A stretch of 64,000 nucleotides of DNA, from assembly GCF_029633865.1 (NCBI RefSeq), contig NC_079211.1, positions 62,501 through 126,500 of the forward strand. Reading direction: 5' to 3'. The DNA is from Lampris incognitus (lineage: Eukaryota; Chordata; Actinopteri; Lampriformes; Lampridae). Positions within the stretch are counted from its first letter, which is position 1. Each line of letters opens with the position of its first letter. The translations under genes and the position numbers were made by a program. The notes beneath the pieces are model-generated. The model made no database searches. It was not told the DNA's origin and saw only the letters and a program-made list of their open reading frames with translations. Of this stretch, positions 53,414 through 64,000 are shown one piece after another.

Positions 53414-56400
53414 AGCCGTTGTCAGTGGTGATGGCCTTTGGGAGGCCCCAGCGAGAGAAAAGAGAGTCCAGGAAGTCGATGATGATCTGTGAGGTCACAC
53501 TGCCGGAAGTGGTGAGTTCAGGCCATTTTGAGTGTAGATCGTAGGCGACCACCATGAAGCGTTGGTGGTGGGGAACTCCATGGATCTCACCACAAATGTC
53601 CAACTGCAGGTGTTCCCAGGGCTGAGAGGGCCAGGCGAGAGGTTGCAGGGGTGGGGGAGCCTGGTGGCTAGTCTTGCCACTCACAAGGCAGGCAGAACAG
53701 TCCTTCACCAGAGCCTCAATATCTCTGTCTATCCCCGGCCACCACACCAGGTCTCGGCAGCGCTGTTTCAGTTTCACAATGCCCAGGTGGCCTTCATGCG
53801 CAGTATTCAAAACACGTACACGGAGAGCAGCTGGGACCACTGTGCAAAACCCACGTGCCACGCAGGTGTCGTTCCAGCAGGAGAGCTCCTGTCTGACTCG
53901 GGCGAACGCAGCCAGCTCCTCTGGGACCTTGTGAGGCCAGCCGTTCTGGATGTAGGTGCGGAGCTGGGAGAGGACAGGGTCCTGTTCGGAGGCTGCCCTC
54001 AGCTCCTGCAGAGAGACAGTGGCCTGGAGGGGTGTGTGTAGCATTTGGACAATGTCCTTTTCCACACAGTCAGTGTCCGTCTGTGGAGCTGGGGTGGAGA
54101 CAGAGCGAGAGAGCAGGTCGGCGACAACATTGTCTCTGCCTGGGGTGAACTGCAGGCTGAAGTTGTACTGGCGGAGGCGGTCAGACCAGCGATGCAGCCT
54201 CAGGGGTTTGTGGCCTGTCCCAGATGTGGACAGCAGCGCTGTCAGGGCCTGGTGATCTGTCCTGAGGGTGAAGGAGCGGCCATAGAGGTAGAGGTGCCAC
54301 CTTTCACAAGCCCAGATACAGGCTAACGCCTCACGCTCACCCACGGAGTACCACTGCTCGGTCAGGTTGAGGGCACGGGAGGCGAAGGCAATGGGCTTCT
54401 CCACACCGTTCTGGGTTTGAGACAGCACAGCCCCTATCGCTGTGGCTGATGCGTCACAGGTCACAGAGGTGGAGCTGGAGATGTCGAAGTGAGCCAACAC
54501 TGGTGGTGAAGTCAGTTGAGTCTTGAGATCACGCACAGCGTCACTGCATGCCTTTGACCACACCCATGGCTCGTCCTTACGCAGCAGCTGGCGCAGGGGG
54601 GCTGTGGTCGCAGAGTACTGGGGAAGCAACCTCAGGTAGTAACTTGTCATACCCAGGAAGGAGGCGACCTGGGCGGCCGAGCTGGGCTCAGGGATGGCCT
54701 GAATGGCGTCCACGTTGGATTGTAGTGGAGTTACACCGCTCGCTGACAGCCGGAACCCCACGAAGTCGATGGCTGGCACAGAGAGGACACATTTCTCAGC
54801 ATTGAGAGTTAGCTTGTGCTTGGACAGGGCTGCGAAGACCATGTTAAGGCGCTTGTCGTGGATTTCACTGGTGGGCCCGTGTACCACTATATCGTCCAGA
54901 TAAATGGCCACGCCTAGTATGCCAGCCAGCACGGAGACCATGATTTTCTGGAAGCAGCTAGGGGCGGAGCTGAGACCGAAAGGCATCCTGGTGTAGCGAA
55001 ACACTCCTGCATGTGTCACAAAGGCTGTGAGGTTTTGGCTGCTGGGGTGGAGGGGCACCTGTAAGTACCCCTGTCTGAGGTCGAGCTTGGAGAACACCTC
55101 AGAGCCATAGAACTGAGCAGTGAGTTCTTCTGAGGTGGGCAGTGGATACTTATCAGGGACCACTGCCTTATTTACTGCACGTAGATCGACGCAGACACGC
55201 AGGCCCCCCGACTTCTTCTTAGCCACCACGAGGTTTGAGACCCAAGGTGACGCGTCCACCGGTTCAATGATGCCAGCTTCCAGCAGTTGTTGCAGCTCGG
55301 CGGAGACCCCATCACGGAGAGCCAACGGGATGCGGCGCAGTGGTTGGATGACAGATTTCACAGCAGGGTTGAGGAGAGGTTGATGGGTGAAGGCGGAGAG
55401 GCAGCCCAGACCCATAAACAGCGATGGCCACTTCTGCTGCCAAGGTGTGGCGACAGTCAGGATTGCTGCCCCCCTTGTGTCTAAGAGGGAGAACCCCAGA
55501 GCGGAGAACAGGTCCAGGCCCATCAGGTTGGCCCCATGGCGTGCCACATGAAAAACTGCATTGGGCACCAGCTTGGTTCCATAGCTGACAGTCACTTGGA
55601 GAGAGCCAACCAGATCGATTTTGGAGTCACCATACCCACAGAGGACAGCTGAGGGTGCAGACAGTGGCAGTGAACCGAAAAATTGACTGTAGGTATCAAC
55701 ATTCAGGAGAGACACACTTGCACCGGTGTCCAACAGCAGGAGGATGCACACATCATTAATGTTGACTGTGCATGATTTGAATGACACTGGCCCAGAGCTC
55801 ACCTTGTGAATGACGGCGGTTGAAGACTGGGGGGTGTGGCCCTCTGACCCAGCCGGGGAAGATTTGGCGAAGTGATTATGCTTACCCCAGCTACGGCATG
55901 TCTGGCCACGGGCAGGGCAGTTCTGAGCCCTTGAAACATGAGACCGAGACCCACAGTTACCACAGGACTGTTGAGGGCGGGGCTGAGAACGCCGTCGTTG
56001 CAGTTGCAAGACGTCCCCAGTGGAGTCGGCGCCCGCCTCGCTCTGGTTGGGTTGCGTCCCGAGGGGCAGCCGTGAGTAGAGGGAGGAGTCGTTGGCAGCT
56101 TGACTGGAGGTGGCCACTTGCTGTGTATTTAGCATAGCAGCACACTCAGCTGCTCCCTCAACCTGTAGTGCGATGGTAATTGCTCTGGACAGCAGCAGAT
56201 CGTCTTTTTCCAGCAGGAGAGTCTCACGCACCTTTGCGTTGTTGGTGTGTTCGATTAGCTGGTCGCGAACCATCTCGTCCTGAAGCGCGCCAAACTTGCC
56301 TGAGCTAGCTAGCCCTCGCAAATTAGCTACGTACTGCCACACAGACTCACCAGGCAGTTGGTGTCGCTGACGGAATATAAATCGCCGAAGGAGGGCACTC

Positions 56401-56672
56401 TGTGGAGCAGCGAAATGGGTGCTCATAAGTCCCACAGCTTCGGCAAAGTTTGTGACGTTTCCCAGAGTCCCGAGCACACGATGACCCTCTGCTCCCAAGC
56501 AGTGTAGCAACAGAGCCGTCTTCCTAGCCTGGCTCACGTCGTCGAGCCCTGAGGCGATGATGTAATTTTCAAAACTATGTAGCCAGCGAGTCCATGGTAC
56601 CGGAGGCTCGCCAGGTAATGCCAGGAAGGGGGCAGGTGGTGGGAGAGAGATATCAGCCATCCTCGTCGCCAA
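53414..56672 (-). pseudogene. Gypsy gag-pol fossil: gag to integrase part
   Basis: On the minus strand one long frame runs from next to the 5' LTR. In order: a gag-like region (WTRWLHSFENYI), a zinc knuckle with CGNC (about 55950), a protease with LLDTGAS (about 55730), reverse transcriptase with YLDDIVVHG (about 54890), RNase H (LRTDHQALTALL, about 54260), and an integrase zinc-binding part with HEGHLGIVKLKQRC and CSAC (about 53690-53800), then the start of the catalytic core. Gag and pol in one frame is a known gypsy layout. The element is interrupted at the integrase core by the LINE. Confidence 0.92.
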
Positions 56673-56872
56673 TATTGTATTTTTAAATCACGACAGGACA
56701 CAGCGCTGTCGCTCGACACAACCTCTCCGTGGCATTCTTTATTTAGACTGACACAGCATCAAAGGCAGACCTGATCAAACAACCCAGAGCCCGCAGGCAT
56801 CACCAATCCATCCCAGCACAATAGAACAGCACCAAATCAAATGCAGCACTGTCGATGTGTACATACATAACA
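56673..56872 (-). repeat. Gypsy LTR (5' LTR of the element)
   Basis: About 98 percent identical to the other LTR by eye. On the minus strand it begins TGTTATGTATGT and ends ACAATA, followed by the primer-site-like sequence. Confidence 0.92.
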
Positions 56873-58700
56873 GTTAGCTTGGCAACTGCCAAGACAGTCT
56901 GTTATTATGGTATTCTTTGTGGGATTAATTCTTAGCAGGAGCCAAACTAACCACAGCAATGTCATTTCTGAAGGAGAATACTAAGCTTCTCGTAGTCAAA
57001 GTTTTGGATCAAATTAACAGATGGTTCTTTCTACATGTTTCGGTTTAGGTAGGGTTTGGGTAAAGTTTTATCTGCTCAGGTGGACAGTGCCTAAGCGCTG
57101 GCTTGGAGAAACCCTCAGGATTAGGGTTATGGAGAGAGTTTGATGGGTTAATGGTAGGTTCAATTTGGATGATTTTTCTTCTTTACAATTGATCTCCCAC
57201 TGTCTTGTATCTTGATTGGTTTACCCCGTTTAAACTTGAAAAATTGATGGTGGGGGTTGGAGCATTATAAATGATTTTTTTTGAAGTTCACTGCTACGGC
57301 AGTTTGTTTTTAGGATTAGGTTTAAATAAAATTAATTGATGGCTCTCTGCATTTTACCACTCAGAGCATGCTTCTTTCCACAAAAGCACAGAACTTGTGA
57401 TTAAATCACTCCTCTGTACCTGCTTTGTGCTCAGGAAGAAGCATCACAGCTCATCATCGTGGGTAGCAGGACTCACTTTAGAAACACATTTCTCTAGAAC
57501 AGCACAGCAACAGAGACTAACTCTTCGCAATAGGCAAGCGAACCATGGCAATGGCATTTCTGATGGATAATACTGACCTTCTCGGAGTGAAAGTTTAGGG
57601 TTGAATGCCCGGGTCAGCGCGTGTCACCAGAGTGCCGGCTTGGAGATACCCCCAGAATTAGGGTTAGAGATGTGGATAGAGTTTGATGGATTAAGGATAC
57701 GGTAAATTTGGATGTTTCTTCCTTACAATTCACCTCCCATTGTCTTCCATCTTGATTAATTTACCCTGCTTTACGCTTCAAAAGTTGTTGGTGGGGTTTA
57801 GAGTAATATAAGCTTCTTTTTTTTTTAAGTTGTCTGCTATTGCAATTTAATGTTTTTAGGGTAAAGATTAGGACTAAGGTTTAGGTCTGGATAAAACTGG
57901 TGGATTTCTGAATTATTCCCCCTTTTTAACCCCTCAGAATGCGCTCCTTCCTCGAAGCTCCCATAAAGGAGCGCTCAGTCATAAAAGCAGAGTTTGTCAT
58001 TAAACAACTTCCCTGTACCCGCTTTGCGCTCAGGAAGATTCACGACAGCCCATAATCGTGGCAGGCGGGAATCACTTTAGAAACATATTTCAAGTTAAGA
58101 ATGGCAGAAATGATCGCGGAAAATAGTCTTCTGCAGCTTTTGGTTAGAGTTAGGTTTGGATAAACTTAACGGATGGATCTTACGGTTAGGGCTGGGGTTT
58201 GATCTGCTAGGGCAGACAATCCTACAGCAGAGACTGGCTGCCTGAGCAAAAAAAAAAAAACAAACAAACCTCTTACCCTAGTTCTACCCCCAAGTCTAAA
58301 AAAAATGTAGAATGAGCTATCCGTTAATTTTATCCAAACCTTTCACACCGAGAAGCTCTACTTTCCATCAGAAACGCCACTGCAGTGATTAGCTTGGCAA
58401 CCGCCAAGACAGTCTCTCTTACTATGGTATTCTTTGTGGGATTAATTCTTAGCAGGAGTCAAGCTAACCACAGCAATGGTTTTTCTGATGGGAAATACTG
58501 AAGGTCTTGGAGCTTTAGGTTTGTATACAATTAAAGAATGGTTCTTTCTACATTTTTAAGGGTTGGGATAGGTTTAGTATAAGGGTTTTATCTGCACAGG
58601 CAGACAGTCTCTGTTGCTGACCATAACCCTACACCAACCCTGACTGAAAGATGTAGAACAAGATGGCTCTTTCTACATGTTTCGCTTAGGGTATGGGTTT
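56873..58700. repeat. Higher-order satellite repeat, copy H5
   Basis: It resumes the inverted unit cut by the gypsy element, then a direct unit (56960), spacer type 1 (57090-57490), spacer type 2 (57600-58090), an inverted unit (58235-58455) and the AAGATGTAGAACAAG unit. It parallels 44040-45830 closely. Confidence 0.85.
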
Positions 58701-61700
58701 TATCCGTTTAGTCGAACAATCCCTCAGAAATCCCACAGCAACACAGACCAACTCTTCATCGTAGCCAAGCTAATTATGGCAATGCGGATGGAACATACCG
58801 AGCTTCTCGGCGCGATAGTTTTGGATAAAATAAACAGATGGCTCTTTCTACACGTTTCGGTTGGGTTAGGGCAAGTGTTTTATCTGCTCAGGCAAACAAT
58901 CGCACAGATTCCAACTCTTCGCAGTAGCCAAGCTAACCACGGCAATGGCACTGCTCTTCTCAAGTACCGAGCTTCTGAGTGATAGTTTTGGGAAAAAATT
59001 CACGGAGGCTGTTTCTACATGTTTCAATTTAGGTAAGGGTTTTATCAGCTCAGGCAGACAATCGCACGGAGAATACAACAGCAACAGAGACTAACTCTTC
59101 GCAGTAGCCAAGCTAACCACGGCAATGGCATTACTGATGGAAAGTACCACGCTTCTCGGCGTGAAAGTTTTGGATAAAATTAATGGATGGCTCCTTCTAC
59201 ATGTTTCGCTTAGGGTGAGGGTTTTATCAGCTCAGGTAGACAATCAAACAGAGAATACCACAGCAACAGAGTCCAACTCTTCGCAGTAGCCAAGCTAACC
59301 ACGGCAACGGCATTTCTGATGGAAAGTACCAAGCTTCTCAGAGTGAACGTTTTGGATAAAATTACTGGACGGCTCTTTCTACATGTTTCGCTTAGTTTAA
59401 GGGTTTTATCTGTTCAGTCGGACAATCCCGCAGAAATACAATAACAGATACTAACTCTTTGTGGTAGCCAAGCAAACCAGGGCAATGGCATTACTGAAGT
59501 ACCAAGATTCTCGGAGTGAAAGTTTTGGATAAAATTACTGGACAGCTCTTTCTACATATTTTGCTTAGGGTAAGGGTTTTATCAGCTCAGGTAGACAATC
59601 AAACAGAGAATACCACAGCAACAGAGTCCAACTCTTCGCAGTAGCCAAGCTAACCACGGCAACGGCATTTCTGATGGAAAGTACCAAGCTTCTCGGAGTG
59701 AACGTTTTGGATAAAATTACTGGACGGCTCTTTCTACATGTTTCGCTTAGTTTAATGGTTTTATCTGTTCAGTCGGACAATCCCGCAGAAATACAATAAC
59801 AGATACTAACTCTTTGTGGTAGCCAAGCAAACCAGGGCAATGGCATTACTGAAGTACCAAGATTCTCGGAGTGAAAGTTTTGGATAAAATTACTGGACAG
59901 CTCTTTCTACATATTTTGCTTAGGGTAAGGGTTTTATCAGCTCAGGTAGACAATCAAACAGAGAATACCACAGCAACAGAGTCCAACTCTTCATAGTAGC
60001 TAAACTAACCACAGCAAAGTCATTTCTGATGGAAAGTACCGAGCTTCTCCGAGTGATAGTTCCGGATGAAATTAACAGATGACTCTTTCTACATGTTTCA
60101 CTTAAGAGTAAGGGTTTTATCTGCTCAGCCAGATAATCCCATAGAAATACCACAGCAACAGACAGTCTTCGTGGTAGCCAAGCCAACCATGGCAATGGCA
60201 TTTCTGATGGAGAGCAGCGAGCTTGTCGCAGCGATAGTTTTGGGTAAAATAAACAGATGGTTCTTTCTACATGTTTCGGTTGGGTTAGGGTAAGTGTTTT
60301 ACCTGCTCAAGCAGACAATCCCACAGTGACGGAGACTACCACTTCACGGTAGCCAAGCTAAACACAGAAATGACAAAGTACCGACTTTCTCGTAGACAAT
60401 TCTGGATCAAATCAACCAATGACTTTCTTCATGTTTTGGTTGAGGTAGGGTTTGCCTAAGGGTTTTATCTGCTCAGGCAAACAATCTCACAGCAACAGAG
60501 ACTAACTCTTCGCAACAGCAAAGCTCACCATGGCAATGGCATTTCTGATGGAAAGTACCAAGCTTCAAGGAGTGAAAGTTTTGGATAAAATTACTGGACG
60601 GCTCTTTCTACATATTTCGCTAAGCGTAAGGGTTTTATCTGCTCAGTCAAACAATCCCACAAAAAAATACCACACCCCAGAATAACTCTTAGCAGTAGCC
60701 AAGCTATCTATGACAGTCATTTCTGATGGAAAGTACTGAGCTTTTCCAACTGAAAGGTTTGGATAAAATTAACAGATTGCTCTTTCTACATCTTTCGGTT
60801 AGGGATGAGTTTGGCTAAGAGTTTTATCTGCTCAGGCAAACAATACCACAGCAACTACCTCTTCACAGTAGCATTTCTGAATATAGTTTCAGATAAAACT
60901 AACAGATTGCTCTTTCTACATGTTTCGGTTGGGATAGGGTAAGGGTTTTACCTGCTCAGGCAGACAATCCCACACAGAATAGCACAACAACAGAGACTAA
61001 CACTTCGCAGTAGGCAAGCTAAACATAGCAATGACAATTCTGAAATAAAGTACCTAGTTTCTCGTAGTCACCATTTTGCATCAAATTAACTGATGACTTT
61101 CTTCATGTTTTGGTTGAGGTAGGATTTGGGATTGGGTAAGGGTTTTATCTGCTCAGGCAAACAATCTCACAGCAACAGAGAGTAAATCTTCTCAGTAGCA
61201 AAGCTCACCATGTGAATGGGAATGACAGTTTTGGATCTTATTAACGTATGCTCTTTCTACAATGTTTCGGTTTGGTTAGCGTAAGGGTTTTATCAGCTCA
61301 GGCAGACAATCGCACATAGATTACCACAGCAAAAGAGACCAACTCTTCGCAGTAGCCAAGGCTAACCACGGCAATGGCATTTCTGATGGAAAGTACCAAA
61401 CCTCTTGGAGTAAGTTTTAGCTAAAATTAATGGACGGCTCTTTCTACATGTTTGTCTTAGTTGTAAGGGTTTTATCAGCTCAGGCAGACAATGGCACAGA
61501 GAATACCACAGCAACAGAGTTCAACTTCGCAGTAGCCAAGCTAACCACGGCAATGGCATTTCTGATGGAAAGTACGAAGCTTCTCGGAGTACAAGCGTTG
61601 GATAAAATTGACGGTTCTGTCTACATGTTTCGCTTAATTGTAAGGGTTTTGTCTGCACAGGCAGACAGTCTCTGTTGCTGACCATAACCCTACACCAACC

Positions 61701-62600
61701 CTGACTGAAAGATGTAGAACAAGATGGCTCTTTCTACATGTTTCGCTTAGGGTATGGGTTTTATAAGCTCAGGCAGACAATGGCACAGAGAATACCACAG
61801 CAACAGAGGCTAACTCTTCACGGTAGCCAAGCTAACCACAGCAATGGCATTTCTGATGGAAAGTACCAAACTTCTCGAAGTGAAAGTTTTGGATAAAATT
61901 AATGGATGGCTCTTTCTACATGTTTCACTTAGGGTAAGGGTTTTATCAGCTCAGGTAGACAATCGCACAGAGAATACCACAGCAACAGAGACTACCTCTT
62001 CGCAGTAGCCGAACTAACCACTGCAATGGCATTTCTGATGGAAAGTACCAAGCTTCTCGGAGTGAAGTTTTGGATAAAATTACTGGACTGCTTTCTACAT
62101 GTTTCGCTTACGGTAAGGGTTTTATCCGTTTAGTCAAACAATCCCTCAGAAATCCCACAGCAACAGAGACCAACTCTTCATCGTAGCCAAGCCAATTATG
62201 GCAATGGCACTGTGGCTGGAACGTACCGAGCTTCTTGGCGCGATAGTTTTGGATAAACTAAACAGATGGCTCTTTCTACATGTTTTGGTTGGGTTAGGGC
62301 AAGTGTTTTACCTGCTCAGGCAGACAATCCCACAGAGAATACCACAGCAACAGAGACTAACTCTTCGCAGTAGCCAAACTAACCACGGCAATGGCATTTC
62401 TGATGGAAAGTACCAAGCTTCTAGGAGTGATAGTTTCGGATAATATTAACATATGCTCTTTCTACATGTTTCGGTTTGGTTAGGGTTTTACCTGCTCGGG
62501 CAGACAATCCCACAGCAACAGAGACCAACTCTTCATGGTAGCAAAGCTAACCTCGGCAATGGCATTTCTGATGGAAAGTACCAAGCTTCTCAGTGTGATA
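58700..62600. repeat. Satellite array, about 180-bp units (block 5)
   Basis: Mostly direct units. A dimer of 355 bp is duplicated almost exactly (about 59222-59576 and 59577-59931, two differences seen over most of its length). This indicates very recent unequal exchange. Confidence 0.9.
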
Positions 62601-62604
62601 ATTT

Positions 62605-63450
62605 GGAAGGGCTAGTTTGTCTTAAGTAGAGAGTACACAGGATGGTGTGTCGATCAGAACACAGGAATGAAGAGAAAACATGAATTTCGTTTGTCTGAAC
62701 TGCATTGAAATCCAGCATAAATTATAGCAAGTTCTGCAACAACAAAAAGGGAATTGCCATTAGACACTAGCATTACAGAATATGAGTTAGGCTACCAATA
62801 AACATAATAAAAGGTATGTCGATACATTCAGTGGTTGTGTTATTCAACAATAGCTTTACAATATCAGAAACGGTGGGCTCAAGCTACATACATTTAGAGT
62901 AGGCCTATTATCATATACGATACAATGGCGACATCTGCTGGAGAGATGAAGAATAACAAAATGGAGTCCACGTTGGATGATCAATCTAACACATGACGGC
63001 ATAAACTGCACATTAGCCTATAACAGCTTATAAGGCATCACCTTTGCTAGTTTACCACTTAAATCAAGGAATTATGACAGACATTCTAACATGGAATATA
63101 TCTTCTCACATTTTAGAACCTACGGGTGCGCAGTGAGCTAGCAACTACTACATAGTCTAGCTAAACATAACGAGGCAACTCCGTCTGAAACACTTGTCAG
63201 TGACTCGAAGAACAAACTGGATCGCAACAAAGGACAAATGAGGATAACTTCACTACACACAAGTATTGCAGGGGAAAACTACATGTAGTGTGCACTTCTA
63301 ACATGAACACAGTCTCAACGTGCTCTAGGCAAGGTGTCTAGTTTCAAACTAAACATAGGCTGTGTCACTCACAACCGGAGAATCTGGCCAGAGTCTTAAA
63401 GGGTCAGGCACCTATAAATGTCAGCCTTTTTTTTTTTTTTTTTTTTTTTA
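62605..63450. other. Unidentified 0.85-kb insertion in the satellite
   Basis: The satellite unit breaks after CTTCTCAGTGTGATAATTTGG and resumes at CAGATAGTTTTGGGG. The insert ends on the right with a 23-base T-run (63427-63449). It has no coding signal and no terminal repeat I can see. The T-run on this side does not fit a simple poly-A retroposon in either orientation. Confidence 0.55.
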
Positions 63451-64000
63451 CAGATAGTTTTGGGGAAAAAATTAACGCATGCTCTTTGTACATGTTTCGG
63501 TTGGGATAGGGTTTTACCTGTTCAGGCAGAAAATACCACTTCAAGAGAGAATAACTTTGCAATACACAAGCTATCTCGGAGTAAAACTTTTGGATACAAT
63601 TAAAGGTTGGCTTTTTCTACACCTTTTGGTTAGGGTTACAGTAAGGGTTTTATCTGCTCAGGCAATCAATCCCACAGCAACCAACTCTTCATGGTAGCCA
63701 AGCTAACCACAGCATTAGCATTTCTGAAGGAAAGAGCAGAGTTTCTTCGAGTTTTGATAAAATTAACAGGCGTTTCTTTCTACATATTTCGGTTAGGGCT
63801 GGGTTAGCAAAAGTTTTTTTATCTGCTCAGGCAAACAATCGCACAGAGAATACCACAGCAACAGAGATTAACTCGTCACGGTAGCCAAGCCATTTCTGAT
63901 GGAAAGTACTGAGCTTCTCGGAGTAAAAGTTTTGGATAAAATTAACGGATGGTTCCTTCTACATGGTTTGCTTAGGATAAGGGTTTTATCAGCTCAGGCA
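63450..64000. repeat. Satellite array continues to window end
   Basis: Standard 180-bp units, with one irregular, shortened unit near 63540-63600. The array is cut by the window edge. Confidence 0.9.

Larger units (their letters stand above)
49263..56877 (-). mobile_element. Ty3/gypsy LTR retrotransposon with GTTAG target duplications
   Basis: The element lies on the minus strand between direct repeats GTTAG (49263-49267 and 56873-56877). LTRs of 197 and 200 bp (49268-49464, 56673-56872) differ by about four substitutions and one short length change, so it is young. A primer-site-like TTGGCGACGAGGATGG stands next to the right LTR and a G-run (polypurine tract) next to the left one. The internal part encodes gag and pol features in the usual order. 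It is broken by one large insertion, the RTE-type LINE at 50259-53397. Confidence 0.95.

Noticed and set aside
25370-64000. Recurrent open frames of the MAFLMESTKLLGVKVLDKING type in satellite units
   Set aside because: They recur because the unit repeats and its length is near 180 (a multiple of three). Frames break between units, no domain is recognisable and no start or promoter context is conserved.
25370-64000. CENP-B box in the 180-bp unit (TTTCGGTTAGGG region)
   Set aside because: TTCG is present but the required A and CGGG at the right spacing are not.
25370-64000. TTAGGGTTAGGG-like strings in satellite units as interstitial telomere
   Set aside because: They are one or two repeats inside a longer unit and degenerate to GGTTGGGTTAGGGTAAGTG; not a telomere tract.
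1-64000. CRISPR arrays, operons or prokaryotic features
   Set aside because: Repeats are satellite or telomere-like and the elements are eukaryotic; nothing prokaryotic is seen.
1-64000. Host protein-coding genes
   Set aside because: Every supported coding region has mobile-element motifs; the THAP fragment is the only possible exception and is truncated.

Overview
The window looks like a repeat-dense, probably subtelomeric or heterochromatic stretch of a ray-finned fish genome. The evidence is the mix of elements: Penelope-like retroelements (PLEs), an RTE-type LINE, L2-like LINE tails, a Tc1 transposon, hAT relics, a Ty3/gypsy element, CCCTAA-type telomere-like tracts and (CA)n runs. I found no host gene. 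Every coding region I can support belongs to a mobile element, and all calls come from reading motifs by eye without database searches.

Region 1 (1-11.3 kb) is a head-to-tail cluster of PLEs, all on the + strand. A nearly complete copy (about 1141-6757) carries, in order: a CCAAT/TATA promoter, a hammerhead-ribozyme-like motif, an ORF1 ending in an SGNH/GDSL hydrolase-like domain, a candidate -1 frameshift heptamer (AAATTTA) at the ORF1/ORF2 overlap, and an ORF2 with a PLE reverse transcriptase and a GIY-YIG endonuclease. The linker between those two domains is itself written in telomere-like repeats that translate as Asn-Pro. The element ends in a CCCTAA-rich tail. Upstream is the 3' part of another copy. 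Downstream are three shorter endonuclease-plus-tail units of roughly 0.5-0.9 kb joined through telomere-like tracts, then tails and a decayed body of a related subfamily. This is the best candidate for an under-described system: an endonuclease-bearing, esterase-carrying PLE whose tail polarity fits priming from a telomeric G-strand.

Region 2 (11.3-25.3 kb) is a graveyard: a THAP-domain fragment, two hAT transposase relics on opposite strands, pieces of other PLEs (one again with the SGNH ORF1 followed by RT), LINE 3' ends, a gypsy fragment, microsatellites and two minisatellites.

Region 3 (25.4-64 kb) is a satellite domain built on a unit of about 180 bp. It is interrupted by inverted units and by a recurring 400-600 bp spacer, and organised from about 38 kb into higher-order copies of about 2 kb. 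Inserted in it are a MITE with 25-bp terminal inverted repeats, a short poly-A retroposon with a 12-bp target duplication, a frameshifted Tc1 element (41917-43118), and a Ty3/gypsy element (49268-56872, 5-bp target duplication) that itself contains an almost complete RTE-type LINE (50259-53397, 16-bp target duplication). Paralogous satellite copies preserve the empty sites of the Tc1 and gypsy insertions, so the relative order of events can be read.
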